NCBI RefSeq assembly: GCF_963966145.1
Contig: NC_091046.1
Coordinates: 17,174,001-17,238,000, forward strand
Source: Tenebrio molitor
Taxonomy: Eukaryota; Arthropoda; Insecta; Coleoptera; Tenebrionidae
Direction: 5' to 3'
DNA: 64,000 bases
Shown: positions 46,564-58,859 of the stretch, one piece after another
Position numbering within the stretch: the stretch's first letter is position 1
Layout: each line of letters opens with the position of its first letter
Made by a program: the position numbers and the translations under genes
Notes under the pieces: generated by a model
What the model was told of the DNA's origin: nothing
What the model saw: the letters and a program-made list of their open reading frames with translations, nothing else
Databases searched by the model: none

Positions 46564-46954
46564 ACGTACATTGTATGTATATGGGCTTGATAACACAAGT
46601 CTGCACTGATTTCGATGTTTGCATAAAATTGACAGTTTTTGAACAATATCGACCCCCTGATTACGAAAATGATTTAGGTTTTGCGCTATCACGTCTTAGT
46701 TTTTTCACAAGTCGTTTTTTCTTAAAATTGGAATGTTCACCTAGAATGAATGAATTATTTCAAAATTTCGATATTGTAATATCAAACAACAATATGGATA
46801 TTCGAAATTTCCTTGTTTTATTTGCGATTGGGACAGCCGGGCACGAGACAAGCATTAGACTCAAAAGAAGTGGTCTTTAAGAACTAGACTTGTACCGGGA
46901 AGCAATAATAAAAAATAATTAAGTTGTATCCTAAAAAAGTGATATTAGGTACCA

Positions 46955-47500
46955 CAAATGCATATCAAACTCTGTTTGATGAACCAATTTGTAAAGGCTC
47001 TTGATAAAAATGGACAATGTTTCAAGTATTAATGTACAAAGTTACCAGATCCCTCCAATGCCAAATTAAAAGAGGTTAGGACCTCAAATAAGATCTTTGT
47101 GCAAAGTTAAGGATTTTCAAAATTCTATGAATGTTGTTGAAAGGAATGCTTGGACGGCATTTAAGAACGTCATAGAAAAATTGTTTGGAAATCTCAAAGA
47201 TGAACACTACAAAAATATTGTAAGAATCATGTTTAAAAATTTTCACATCTTGGGATGTAATATGAGTTTGAAAGTGCATTTCCTATTTTCGCACTTAAAT
47301 CTTTTTCTTAAAAATCTTGGTGCTGTCAGCGAGGAACAAGGAGAACGTTTTGACCAAGATATAAAAAAACGAAGAGGTGATATCAAGGAAGATGGAGCGT
47401 ATCAATGATGGTAGACTTTTGCTGGATGTTACGGCGCGATGTACCCAAAAAAAACATACAGCAGACAATCAATTAAAAGAAGTTTCCTCACAAAGCGTCA
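46955..47500 (+). pseudogene. Broken copy of a high-copy arthropod protein
   Basis: Joined across frames, the translation reads MHIKLCLMNQFVKALDKNGQ, then KLKEV-GPQIRSLCKVKDF, NVVERNAWTAFKNVIEKLFG, NMSLKVHFLFSHLNLFLKNL, GAVSEEQGERFDQDI and YQGRWSVSMMVDFCWMLRRD. I recognise this as a family found in many near-identical copies in arthropod and cnidarian genomes and probably mobile-element borne; I know no function. Stops near 47010-47060, a frame change at the A-run after QDIK (about 47363) and an early end make this copy dead. The ORF at 46575-46880 upstream is not recognised. Confidence 0.65.
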
Positions 47501-47509
47501 AAGATGCCA

Positions 47510-48074
47510 TTCTCATAAGGAATAAAAAATTTAGTTAGATTTTTAACCTATTTTCCTAAATAAATTGCTTAATTTTTTTGTGTTAATTGTCAAAAAACCT
47601 GACGTGATACAAAAAAATGAATTGTATTTTTGTAATCAGGGCTCCAATGTTATACAAAATCAGTTATCAAAATCAAAACATCGATTAAAAAGTTTTGTTT
47701 TGCAGGCCTGTGAATCTATCCAAATCGGCAGAAAAATTGGGAACTCCCATTAAAAAAAAAAAACAGAAAGTAGAAGTGTTCCTTTTCAAAATACAAAGTC
47801 GACTTAGAATTCTTTTCGAAAAGAGAATATTTTCATTATTTTTAGCGCTCACTGTATAAATTCTTATTCTAAAATTAAAAAAAGTAAAATATGTTACATT
47901 ATAATATAGTGTAATTATTAAATGGAAACACTTCCCCACTGAAATAATAAATCTACCTCGTTGCGCAAGTTGGAAATCTTTGTAACTTACTTTGTATTTA
48001 ATTAATTGCCATTTTCAATTAAAATTGTACGAGTACGAATACGAAAGTATTTTTTATAATTGTATGTGTAAAAA
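47510..48074. other. AT-rich intergenic DNA
   Basis: No gene is recognised upstream of the myosin 5' exon. A run of A lies at 47750. Confidence 0.45.
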
Positions 48075-48196
48075 GTACGGTGCGATCAATTAAAAAATAA
48101 ATCGAGTCGGCGTGTTACCTATGGCAACCCATGCTATAGCATAGGCTCCAAAGCAAACTGGATTTATTTTTTAAATGATCGCTCGGTATTATATTT
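48075..48196. repeat. 122-bp foldback upstream of myosin
   Basis: GTGCGATCAATTAAAAAATA and GATTTATTTTTTAAATGATC form arms around ATGCTATAGCATAGGCTC, itself palindromic. Confidence 0.65.
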
Positions 48197-48266
48197 TTTA
48201 AGAAAATGGATTTAACTTCAACAAAATTAAAATCAATTTTTTGCAAATATTTTTTACAGATCGGTC

Positions 48267-51200
48267 ATGGAGACCCATCTCCAAGACAGAGATAGGGTGG
48301 GGGTGCAAGACGCTGTTCTTTTAGAAGATTACACAAGCGAAGTCGCTTTTGTAGAAAATCTGCAAAAGAGATTTAAGGAAAATTTAATTTATGTAAGTAG
48401 ATTGCAAAAAAATATACACTGCGTTTTTTATTTCGCTGAACATGCAATTCTGATGCAATGTAAAATGGCTATGTTCAGTTCTAAAATGGACAAGTCAATT
48501 CATTTGAAATAGGCAACCAAACTTACAGATCCATGAATCTTATGTTCATAAAATAAAAAACTCACGGTATATACTGGTGCTTCAAAATCCGCGGAACAAC
48601 TTAGCGGTTACCTTATTAATTAGTCATTAAAATATCAGGTAAAAATGTTTAAAAAAAATCAATCTTCTTTTTTGTAGAAGATATGGACCTATTTGTTATA
48701 CTAAATGTGGCAACATTTAAAAATATTCTATATTTTGTTTTTTCCTGTACAACTTACGCCGCTAAAATTTTGAAAATTCGCAGGATGTTGCAGGGGAGAA
48801 GTTAGGCAATCGAAAAAACACTGTTAAGTAATGTGCAAAATAATAAACTAAACTAACTAACTAAACTAACTAACTAAAGCATTAAAGCAACAAGAAATTC
48901 ATTATTGATTTAAATAAACTTTTAAATTCAGATAAATGGACAACCGATTCAAACTAATTTATGTCACTATTATCAGATATGTTTATATCTGAACTATCAT
49001 CTGAGGAATCTTGTAAATTTATAATTAATGGTTTAATAACAGTTTCCACCACACTTTGTCTTCTTTTTTAATTACATTCTGGATACCTCTCTCTAGCAAC
49101 AATCTAAGATCTTCCAACTTAAACGTTTTGTTGTTAGCAGCCACATAACCTTTTACTTGAGCCCAAATCATTTCTATTGGATTGAGTTCGCAGTGGTAGG
49201 GAGGAGTTCTCAGAATTTTGACGTTATGGGCTGCTGCTAATTCCTCAACTGCATAAAGTGGCTGGACTGGCTTATGGAGAGATGCCAAATGTAACTGTTC
49301 ACATTTGAGTAAATTATTTTCAAAAGGAATTTGTTTTATTTTCAAAAATTCTTTAATTTGTTGTTTTCTCCATGCTGAAGTTGGCCATTTTTCTAAAACT
49401 CTACTATGGTATGGAGCACCATCTAGTGCTACTACTGAGTTCTGAGGAATCAAACTTAAAATGTTAGTCAACCAAGCTTCAACTTTTTCAGAAGTCATCT
49501 CGTCGTGATAATCTCCACATTTTAATTAATTAATTAGTAATTTAACTAATTCTTTCAAAAACTAACAACCCTTTGTTAACAAAACCTTTCTCGTTTCCAA
49601 TGTGTACCACTATAAGACGTTTTCCTCTTCCACTAGGATTTTTTAACCCGACTGATAAATCTTGGTTAAATAGCTCTCTTTTGCTCATCACGTTTTGATC
49701 TACCCATATTTTAGATCTGACATGACCCGAGTTCACCCATGATTCGTGTAAATAATATATGTTTCTTTTTTGCTTTCGCAATTCTTTTATTTGACGTAAA
49801 TACGGGGTGTTTTCGAAGTTGAGGCGTTCCTTTTAACATGTGATAGTATGCGTTATTCTAAAGAGTTTTAGCCAAAATTACCTTAGCAAAATGTGTACGG
49901 CAATGTACGAGTAGATACAATAAGTTCAGGTTCAAATGATATCGCATTTAACACTGAAATTTGCTGACAATACCAACCCCATATTCAATAATCACTAGAA
50001 ACGATGCTATAAAATTCATCATTGTGAAACTGTTTTCTGTGTCACAAAATGCTCATTGTGACACCGAAGTAGAAAATTAGTTATTTTTATATTAAGTGCG
50101 CGAAGAGAGTGTTTTTTGTGCATGAAAAGGTCTTTTACGCCGAGACGAAGGTCGAGGCAGTATAAGCCTTTGAATGCACAAAAACATCTTCGCGCACGAA
50201 ATATAAACAATATTTTTTCTATAATTGATTCAAAAAATTGAAATTAAAAATTCAAATTTTTGAAGGAACTCTGAAGTTTCAATGCAGTGACCATGTTGCT
50301 AGGTAACTAATAAAAAACAGTGCGTGAAATGAAAAACAGAAATAGTCGTATGCGTGAAATTTCACACACTGTTTTGTATGGTTTCTATGGTTTCGATCTT
50401 ACTAACAATGCAAAAAAAAATACACGTCAGAAAATGACCCACTTCAGGCACAGATAACTATGCGTGAATTTCAATTTTTTGAATCAATTATAGAAAAAAA
50501 TCTTTTTTAATATTTAAAATAAACGAGATCAAAGCTGCACCTTTTGAGCCCCCATATCTTCAATGAAACGTTTCGACTTCCTTGACTTTTCCTCGATGAA
50601 ACTTTTCCTCCCTCATTTGGTGTATTGTTGGTTGCCGCATTCCCTCGGATGAAATTTTTTTGCGGAAAAATTTGAAATAAAAATAATGAGAAAAGAAATA
50701 TTTATGGATCCTACGTTGTGTTTTGTTTATCATTTAGCTTAATTAGGTTCTAACGAGAGGCCGTACCTTCGGGAGGTTTTCAAAAAATAGAATTAAAACG
50801 ATTGAACACACTTCACTTAAATTTTATTTTACAAATAATCGTGTATGGTGGTGTTTGGTCCCAACAAATGATAGAAATAAATAAATGAATTTAACAACAG
50901 AAGTTGTTGGGGACATTTGACTCAGGTAGATTTGATTCGCGGCTCGCGAATTGATATTTGACTCATGAATGAATGACAAATACAGAAGTTTCTGGCGCGA
51001 ACAGCATTATACGAGTTTGAGATGCGAACTATGTGATCCGATTTAGATTTGAATTATTTCCCCAATTAAATTGAACCCGACGCGATGCCCTGAAAACCTT
51101 CAGTCAAAGCCTGGTCTGCTTCAAGGTATAGAGTTTTTAAATTATTTTTCTCATTATTTTCTAACATGAAATGACATTGCCCCATTGAATTGTTCCGCGA

Positions 51201-54200
51201 ATTTTGGGGCACCCAGTATATACATGTCATACCTACTTGTCCACACAACTGATATACAACGAGAATAAATTTAATCAACCTGTTTCGGGATTTTTTATAA
51301 AAATGGCCTATGTCCAAGTTATGAATTTTATTCCAGTTAAAGTTTCCACACTGTATTCAATAGTCTGATTCACATAGATTAAATTTTAAGTGTCCCAGTC
51401 TTATTTGTCCATCGAGCGTACAACAGGCACAGTCAGGGGTGACGAATTACAGAACTCGACAAATTATCGAGTTTCTATTGTAACTCCTACTTTAGATGAC
51501 CTCTATATTTGTTTTTAGACATACATCGGCCAAGTACTGATCTCTGTAAATCCCTACAAACAAATAGACATCTATGGATCCAAAGACGCGAAAGCATACA
51601 ATAATAAACATTTTTTCGAAGTTCCTCCTCACATGTAAGTAAAAATTAAACCAGATTATTTTCCATCATTAACTACGTTATTACATACATTTCAGATATG
51701 CAATTACTGACACTGCCTTCAGAGCTCTAAAAAATGAAAACAGGGAACAATGCATATTAATTTCCGGTAAGCAAATTTAAAATAACATCTAAAGTAATGC
51801 ATAAGAATAAAATTATAATTCTTTCTTTCAATGCACCAATTTTGTTGCATAAATAATAATAATAATGATATAATAATATTATAGGTGAATCGGGCTCTGG
51901 AAAGACTGAAGCCTCCAAAAAGGTACTCCATTATATTGCCGAAGTGACTGATCATAGAGGAGATGTTGAAAAAGTTAAAGACAAACTTCTTCAATCGAAT
52001 CCAGTACTTGAAGCTTTTGGAAACGCGAAAACCAATCGTAATGATAATTCTAGCCGATTTGGGAAGTACATGGATATACAGTTTAATTACGAGGGCAATC
52101 CTTCGGGTGGTAACATCTTGAATTACCTTCTTGAAAAGTCTCGTATCATCAGTCAGGTTTCTGGAGAAAGAAATTTCCATATATTTTATCAGCTCCTTCA
52201 GGGTGGTGATGAACAGGAGCTGGAACGACTGAGTTTGAAACGAGATTTAGGCTCCTATTATTATTTATCCAATGGGGTAATGTGTTCAAAAATTTTTATA
52301 AAAAATAAAATAAATCCTATGCTTTTAGAATAAGGGGAACGGTGTTATCGACGATCAAAATGCGTATCAAGAAGTGAAAAAGGCGCTCACTGTAATCGAG
52401 TTTGATAAGCAAGAACAAGACGAAATGTTTGCAATTACGGCAGCTATTCTACATTTGGGTAATGTTGGCTTTTCCGAAGAAGAAGGAATTGCAACTATTC
52501 TAAAACAAGAAATTGTTGAAACGATTAGTAAGGTACAGTGGAATTTATGTTAAATTCAATATGACTCATCATTGTCCAGGGAAAAACATTTTTATGACAG
52601 TCTCACAATATTAAAAATGTATTGCAGTTATTAGGATGTGACGCGGAAAAACTTAAAGAAGCTTTAACACATCGCACAATCGAAACCATCAGAGATGTTG
52701 TTACTTCTCCACTGAGCAGGGAATTGGCAATTTATGCCAGAGATGCTTTAGCAAAAGCTGTATACGATCGACTTTTTACTTGGCTCGTCCATCGCCTTAA
52801 TACTTCCCTCAAAGCTAGAGACACCCGAAGCTACAATGTAATGGGTATTTTGGACATTTATGGCTTTGAAATTTTTGAAAAGAATAGGTGAGAAGTTTTA
52901 CTTATAACTATTCAAAATCTGTATTTCTTTTTTTTTTTTAGCTTTGAACAACTGTGTATCAATTTTTGTAATGAAAAGTTGCAACAATTATTCATAGAAC
53001 TTACGTTGAAATCTGAACAGGAAGAATACCTAAAAGAAGGAATTGAGTGGCAAAATGTTGAATATTTTGATAACAAAGTTATATGTGATCTAATTGAAGA
53101 AAAGCATAAAGGTATCTACTTATTTTTTAATTAAAATGTAAAATGAAGTGTCAAGAGTAATACTAAATTAGTCTCAACGGCTCTTGAAGACACTTTAAAT
53201 TTACAAGAGCTATAAATTTATTAAATTAACAAAAGCAAGATGTCATAGGTATTGATCTCATAAATTTAAGATGCTCTGTTAATTTTAATACTGATCAGTT
53301 TAAATATGACAGCAAGTATGTATAAGTACTGTTTTTAGGGGTGATTGCGTTTATGGACGAGGAATGCTTGCGACCCGGAGATTCTTCAGACATGACGATG
53401 TTAACAAAATTAGCTAAAAATTTAAATTACCACGACCATTTTATTAGTCATAAAAAGGCTGATATTAAATTACAAAAAATCATGGGAAGAGATGTATGTA
53501 TTATCTTAACGCTTCTAAACAAATCATAACAAAAATTAAACTGCAGGAATTCCGATTAATTCATTATGCTGGAGCTGTCACCTATAATGTCAGAGGTTTC
53601 TTGGAAAAAAATAATGATCTACTCTTTCGTGATTTGAAAGAAACTATGTCAAATTCATCAAATAATATTGTTCAATCAGTCTTCTCTAAAGAGGAACAGA
53701 AGAGCAAAAAACGCCCGGACACTGCCATTACGCAATTTAAAAATTCAGTTAATAACTTAATGCATATTTTAATGGACAAAGAACCTTCATACATTCGATG
53801 CATTAAACCCAATGGTGACAAAAAATCTGGTAATTTTTTTTTTGCAAGTATAGAAAAGTATACATTTTTCTCAAAAATAATAAATTGCAGGAATATTTGA
53901 TGAAGAACTGGTTAGTCATCAAGTAACTTACTTGGGTCTGATGGAAAATTTGCGAGTACGGAGAGCTGGTTTTGCCTACCGTCGTGAATACAAACTCTTC
54001 TTGGAAAGATATAAAAGTTTGTCGAGTCAAACGTGGCCAAATTATTTTGGCAATCCCAAAGACGGAGTTCAGATTTTAGTTTGTGCTCTTGGATACGAAT
54101 CTGACGAGTACAAAATGGGAAAAACAAAAATTTTTATTCGATATCCGAAAACTCTGTTTGCTACAGAAGACGCTTTTCAAACTAAAAAACATGACTTAGC

Positions 54201-55354
54201 GGCTATTATTCAGTCAGCTTGGAAAGGAGTAGTCCAAAGAAGAAAATACAAAGAGATGAAAAATGCTTCGATAATTATGCAGAAATATATTAGACGGTTT
54301 ATAGCAATTTGTCGTACCAAAAAACGCAGAAAAGCTGCAAACGTATTGAGAAACTTTATACAAGGATTCATTACACGAAATGGTCCTGAAACCGCTACAA
54401 ATAAAGCATTTCTGGAATTGGCCAAGGCTCAGTGGCTAATTCGTCTGTCAAAAAATCTACCACAAACTATTCTCAACCGTTCTTGGCCCCCGTGCCCTTT
54501 TGTATGTCGTTTAACGTCGCAACTTCTTGAACGAATGCACGGAGCACATTTATCGAGAGCGTACCGTCTTAAGCTTACACCAGAAAAAGAGGCTCAATTT
54601 CGCCTTAAAGTCTTGGCTGAAAAATTGTTCAAGGATAAGAAAGTAAGTTATCAAGCGAGTATACCTCACTGGTTTAAAACTGACAGAGCAGGTGAATCGG
54701 GGGTGGCCAAGGAAAATTGTGCTTCATATTTGAACGGTGAAAAAGAACTGGTATTACACTACAATAGCTTTTTTAACGCTAAAAATTAATTTTAATTCAT
54801 TTTCAGTATTCTACCACAGTCATGAAATATGATAGACATGGTTATAAACCTCGAGAAAGAGTAGTTTTAATAACAAAACAGAATTTCCACCTCCTGGAAG
54901 TGAAAAATTCTGCTAAACTAAAACACTCTTTGCCTTTATCCAGACTAAGCTTCACAGTAACACCTAATAATGATAAAATGTTGTTAGTGCGAATTCCTGA
55001 GGAATTAATGAAGAAAGATAAAGGCGATTTAATTTTGGAAGTGCCCCATATAATTGAAGCTGTAACACAAATTGTCAGTATCACAAATAAACCAGAAATG
55101 CTTACAATAATGGATAAGTCTCCGTAAGTAACCAAAATCTAGGTATATGTATATCAAATTGTCTAAACAGTAATAATTTCAGTATCGAACATACTATGAA
55201 ACAAGGCAAGCGGGGAAAGATTGAGGTTATTATTGGAAATTCTGACAGAATCCATAAAGATAAAAGTGGGCATTTACTGATTGTATGTATCAAATGAATT
55301 TATAAAATTTGATGTATTCACTATAAATCTGTTTTATAGATGGCTTCCCAATAA
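48267..55354 (+). CDS. Myo61F: Unconventional class I myosin (MYO1C/Myo61F type)
   Basis: Thirteen coding exons: 48267-48392, 51519-51634, 51696-51766, 51885-52276, 52329-52532, 52628-52887, 52942-53111, 53339-53493, 53547-53829, 53891-54750, 54807-55123, 55183-55282 and 55340-55354. All phases agree and give 1022 aa, the usual length. An acceptor at 48258-48259 shows that at least one 5' UTR exon lies upstream. Motor: P-loop GESGSGKT (105-112), switch I NDNSSRFGK (about 157), switch II DIYGFE (about 379), and an acidic TEDS residue (Asp about 326, ETIRDVV). Three IQ motifs follow (about 696-756), then a basic TH1 lipid-binding tail with VMKYDRHGYKPR. It is an actin motor linking membranes to the cortex; the fly orthologue acts in left-right patterning and gut brush border. 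The N-terminus VGVQDAVLLEDY and the tail order favour Myo61F/MYO1C over Myo31DF. The exon-10 donor was chosen so that KEL joins YSTTV. Oddity: Ser replaces the usual Ala in the P-loop. Confidence 0.95.
48980..49785 (-). pseudogene. Tc1/IS630-like DDE transposase pseudogene, antisense in myosin intron
   Basis: The minus-strand order is IYYLHESWVNSGHVRSKIW (first catalytic region, Glu in place of the usual Asp), LKNPSGRGKRLIVVHIGNE, then after an AT-rich interruption (about 49505-49545) CGDYHDEM, then NSVVALDGAPYHSRVLE (second Asp) and LRTPPYHCELNPIEMIWAQV (Glu). A frame change near 49040 leads into the tail IKPLIINLQDSSDDSS, which ends at about 48960. This is the DDE_3 superfamily type common in insects. 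The interruption and the frameshift inactivate it. Confidence 0.85.
50095..50502. repeat. Two adjoining foldbacks in myosin intron 1
   Basis: 50095-50202 pairs GTGCGCGAAG, TGTTTTTTGTGCAT with their complements. 50207-50502 pairs TTTTTTCTATAATTGATTCA and AAAAATTGAAATT with their complements. Confidence 0.65.
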
Positions 55355-55429
55355 TTCTTTGAGAACAGAATTCAAATAAGTGCCGTAATTGGTAATTTAG
55401 ACTGAATTCCAGTCGTGATTATTCTATAC

Positions 55430-55435
55430 AATAAA
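55430..55435 (+). terminator. Polyadenylation signal of the myosin gene
   Basis: AATAAA lies 76 bp after the stop codon. A second AATAAA-like site is near 55568. Confidence 0.55.
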
Positions 55436-55804
55436 ATTGCAAGTGCCATTATAGTCTTTTATATTATGTACTTAAATTTAATGTGCTAAATTTTATGCTT
55501 TAAATTGTTATTTGTATTTATTGTGGGCTCTACACTAAATGTATAAATTAAAGGGTGTATGTATAATCAAATAAATTATATTATTTTGTTCAATAATTTT
55601 CTTACATTTACCTTGTAACAATTATTGGTAATTTGACAAAACACAAATAGATCGACAGACATTGTCCCCGTACCACATACTCTTTAATATGGTTTGTCTT
55701 TATATTCTTCTAAAATAAAAAATCTAAAAAGTAAAAGTTTTACCTTTACAAGAACCTTCTGTTATTTTTATTTTACTAGTTAATACCTACAGCACACTAC
55801 ATGA

Positions 55805-56150
55805 TCACTGTGATGATCCAGAAGCCTTTTTTTTATGATATTCTGCAACAGCTTCTTGTGCCTTTGACAACGGTTTATTACTTTCATTTGAAACTCGAGA
55901 ACGAATGTCCTCTTCCACTGCTTTATTCACAGTTTTATGTATCGCCTGTTTCAATTTTCGTGTTTCTGTAATACCCTTCTTTTTTGACTGTATTGGTTGA
56001 TCTAAACATAATATTGTAAGTTCTATAATTAACATAAAATCCACAATACTTACTAGCCCTTTTTGTTACTGCACTACCTTTTTTTGTGCCCTTTTTATTT
56101 TGCACGTTTTTTGGCAAATTTACTTTTGGTTTCAATTTTTTTTGTGCCAT
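55805..56150 (-). CDS. UPF0390 / Leydig cell tumour 10 kDa protein homologue
   Basis: Two exons on the minus strand, 56150-56054 and 56001-55805, with a 52-bp GT-AG intron and matching phase, give 97 aa. The product starts MAQKKLKPKVNLPKNVQNKK, then has KGSAVTKRANQPIQSKKKG, a helical KLKQAIHKTVNKAVEEDIRS and a lysine-rich end. It is highly basic, of the length and layout of the UPF0390 (C19orf53-like) family, which are small, probably nuclear or nucleolar proteins of unclear function. A polyadenylation signal (AATAAA, minus) is at 55772-55767. It lies tail to tail with the myosin gene, 450 bp apart. Upstream at 56330-56352 is a CT/CA-rich stretch near the likely promoter. Confidence 0.75.
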
Positions 56151-56159
56151 TATGAATAG

Positions 56160-56480
56160 TTGTTAATATCGTTTATATGTACTTTAACAACTTCAAACAA
56201 AATTTTATAATTATATTGATGTATGCCTCCTTCAGTCTTTACAACTAACTCAAAAGATCAAAGCAATTCACATAGTACATAACCTTTAAAACTCAAAACT
56301 AACCTGTCCTGAGCGCCTGAGCCTGTAATCTCACTCTCACTCTCACTCACAACGCAACGCGGTTTGAACCCTGTTTGAACGTAGACAACCAGACGTACGA
56401 CCAGAAATATAGTGCGAATCGAATAGGTATGGCTGTAACTCCTTCAGTACCTACTTTATAACAGCCCTACCCATGGAGGT
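56160..56480. other. Upstream region of the small basic-protein gene
   Basis: GC-richer than the surroundings, with a TCTCACTCTCACTC repeat. It is probably the promoter region, but no specific element can be named. Confidence 0.4.
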
Positions 56481-57617
56481 ATAGTCCATTCATTTTAAAT
56501 CTTGGATTTAGTAATAAAACTTGCCTGTTTTGACACTTGTCCGAAACTCAGTGAATCTAAAACTGTGTTCAATACCGAGTGTCAACTACCAAACCTGACC
56601 ATAGGAATTTAACATGAAAAATAGTTTTTGCGTGATTTCAGGTACCTACTTCATTAAGAAATTGATTAAATTTAACATTTGTTAAATGGTCAAGTTATTA
56701 GAAACATTTTTATTCATATTTATCAAAATGTCGAAATATGTTTGTGTTTAAATTTACTACTAAAATCGCCCAATAATTTGATTATTAAAAATACCATCCC
56801 AAACATTAAATTTCTGAGGGCATTGCGTTCTTATAGTTAAATGTATCCGCGGATTTTCTTGAGACAAATATCCAGTGTTCTGGGTGGCTCATTATTTAAC
56901 ATACATTTGCATTCGTCGGTAAAACATCTGTTTTTATGTACTATAAATATGTTCTGCTTACCTTATCTATACGACGGGTGCAGGTAACAATAAGACATCC
57001 CAAGCGTAGACAGAAAGTACATAATAATGGGGTTTTCCCGAATTTTAAAAATACAGGACCGGCCGGCCCTAAGCCACTAAACAATTACAGTCTTAGTTGT
57101 ACCGTTCAAGAAATAACTTCTGTTGTGTAAAGTTAATTCAGTGCGTTAATTTTACTCAATATGTAATATTTGTTGCCAATACTGGTGAATCATCTAGTGA
57201 ATTTGATTCAGATAACGATTAATTTTCTATTTGTTTATGTAAGTATCTTATTATTTTATTTATTAATTTACTTTAAAGTATACATGTAATGGATACTTCA
57301 TTAATTACTCTTATTTCTTTATTTAGTAATCTTATTTCTCAAATACAAAATTTCCCAATACAAAATCAACAATCTCTTAACATTTTTTTGGTCACTGATC
57401 GCAAAATGTGTTTTAATTTTTTTTTATTTGCGGATACTTTAAGGTCTCTTTCTTTTGCTCGTCGATAAGATGGTGAAAGTACGACGTGGTACCAATTTTA
57501 TGTGAACAGAGGGATTACTACTTTACAGTACCCACACAATGAAAACTTGCCGCTTTCGTAATTTACGGCGTTTTGAGTTTACAACTTTACCCAAGATTTA
57601 AAATGAATGGACTATAG
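56481..57617 (-). mobile_element. Deletion derivative of a DDE element, copy 2
   Basis: Inverted ends share TATAGTCCATTCATTTTAAA plus TCTTGG. It matches 13740-14343 at both sides: TGACACTTGTCCGAAACTCA near 56530 and ACTTTACCCAAGATTT near 57590. Near 57170-57220 the tail TGGTGAATCATCTAGTGAAT is on the plus strand, opposite to its orientation in copy 1. The copies are therefore rearranged. Confidence 0.6.
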
Positions 57618-57619
57618 TC

Positions 57620-58400
57620 GGCCACTCTCTAGTACCACTTTATACTTTATGACTCTTCTTAAACTAGCCGCCAGCGTTAATGACACTGTTGGCCCACTGC
57701 TCGAATCTTTTCAGTGGCGTGCTCAACAAGAGTAATTTGGGGAATTTGGGCATTTCAGTTATTTTACTCTCGGCTTTACGTGTGAGTGGTTTTGGTATGA
57801 ATTTTCTTCGTGTTTGGGTGTTGTTTTATTGTTTTTGTTGTTATTTTTGAACTTTTTGTAATTCAGAAGAATTGTAAAGAGAGCGAAAAATACCACTTTT
57901 ACCAGGCCACTGGAAAGGCACATGGGGCGCTCTGTATTTAGTACCACTTTATAGCACTGCGCATTTACGCGGCATTTCCGTTTTTTTCAAATAGTGCTCC
58001 CTCCTGCTAATACTACCTCCATGGCCCTACCGCAAACCCCAATTAAAGTAATCAAGATCAGATGTTGAGAATGGTTGCTGGAGATTTGTAAGGGGTCTAG
58101 CAGGTAAACCATTTTACAGTCTGTTGCGGTTGGTGTCGTAAAAACTGGGAAAAGTAAATCGGTCAATTAAGCCATATTCGCACTATATTTCTGGTCGTTC
58201 TTTGTCTAATATGTACTACTTCTAATTGAAAACCCAATAAATTTGAAATATAATTTTTTAATAGTACAAATTCCATCCAAATACGGGCGTATGGGAGTTG
58301 GACCACGTTACCTGTGTTTTCTAAGTATTCTGAAGGGTATGGGATTAAGTGCATATACGAGTTGGACCACGCTACCTGACTTATCTAATTACCTAGGGGA
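57620..58400. other. Non-coding with small direct repeats
   Basis: TAGTACCACTTTATA occurs at 57629 and 57938 in direct orientation. GAGTTGGACCACG occurs at 58295 and 58358. No gene is recognised. Confidence 0.45.
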
Positions 58401-58679
58401 TCAGATTTTACCTCTTGGTTCTGGACTAGTAATACAACAATTGAACAATTTGTTGCTAAACATTTCTCTACTTAACATAGAATCCACATCATGGTTATGA
58501 ACTATATTACCACACACAACCACAACACTATTTGTTTTGTCACTGATTTGGGTATACACTTTTGCAGAGCACTCTCTTTTTACACAACGCCATCTGATTT
58601 TTCCGTCTTTTGCAATGTGAGCTTGAGAAAATTTGAATTGGTTTACAACAAGTAGCATTTTGCCTTTTTCACTGAACAT
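58401..58679 (-). CDS. FLYWCH-type zinc-finger ORF
   Basis: A single-exon frame of 92 aa starts at ATG 58679. It contains one FLYWCH domain: LLVVNQFKFSQAHIAKDGKI, then RWRCVKRECSAKVYT and NIVHNHD. The W-x-C, C and H-x-H ligands are all present. Such domains bind DNA or protein and occur both in mod(mdg4)-type 3' exons and in transposon-derived genes. No BTB exon or transposase is visible nearby, so it may be a stand-alone gene, an alternative terminal exon of a distant gene, or a remnant. The frame is undamaged, which argues for recent or continuing use. Confidence 0.55.
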   Translation of the reverse strand: MFSEKGKMLLVVNQFKFSQAHIAKDGKIRWRCVKRECSAKVYTQISDKTNSVVVVCGNIVHNHDVDSMLSREMFSNKLFNCCITSPEPRGKI

Positions 58680-58859
58680 TGTTGTTATTAAACGTTTTTG
58701 AACTATTTTAAACTTCTTCCTTAGTTTTTAGTGAGCTGTTTGTTTTAAAAGATGTATCCCATATGTGAAACCACTAATCAACGAGGTAAAACTCAAATTG
58801 TGTGTGAAAATTATATGTTTAGTTTCTATCATGTGCTTGGTTCAAGTGATTCGCGCTGA

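Larger units (their letters stand above)
48393..51518 (+). other. Intron 1 of the myosin gene, repeat-rich
   Basis: This 3.1-kb intron contains a CTAA-rich microsatellite (48845-48880), an antisense DDE transposase pseudogene, foldbacks at 50095-50502 and an unassigned stretch at 50550-51110. That stretch shares CCTACGTTGTGTTTT with 37690. A MITE fragment lies at 51355-51425. All other introns of the gene are under 250 bp. Confidence 0.8.
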
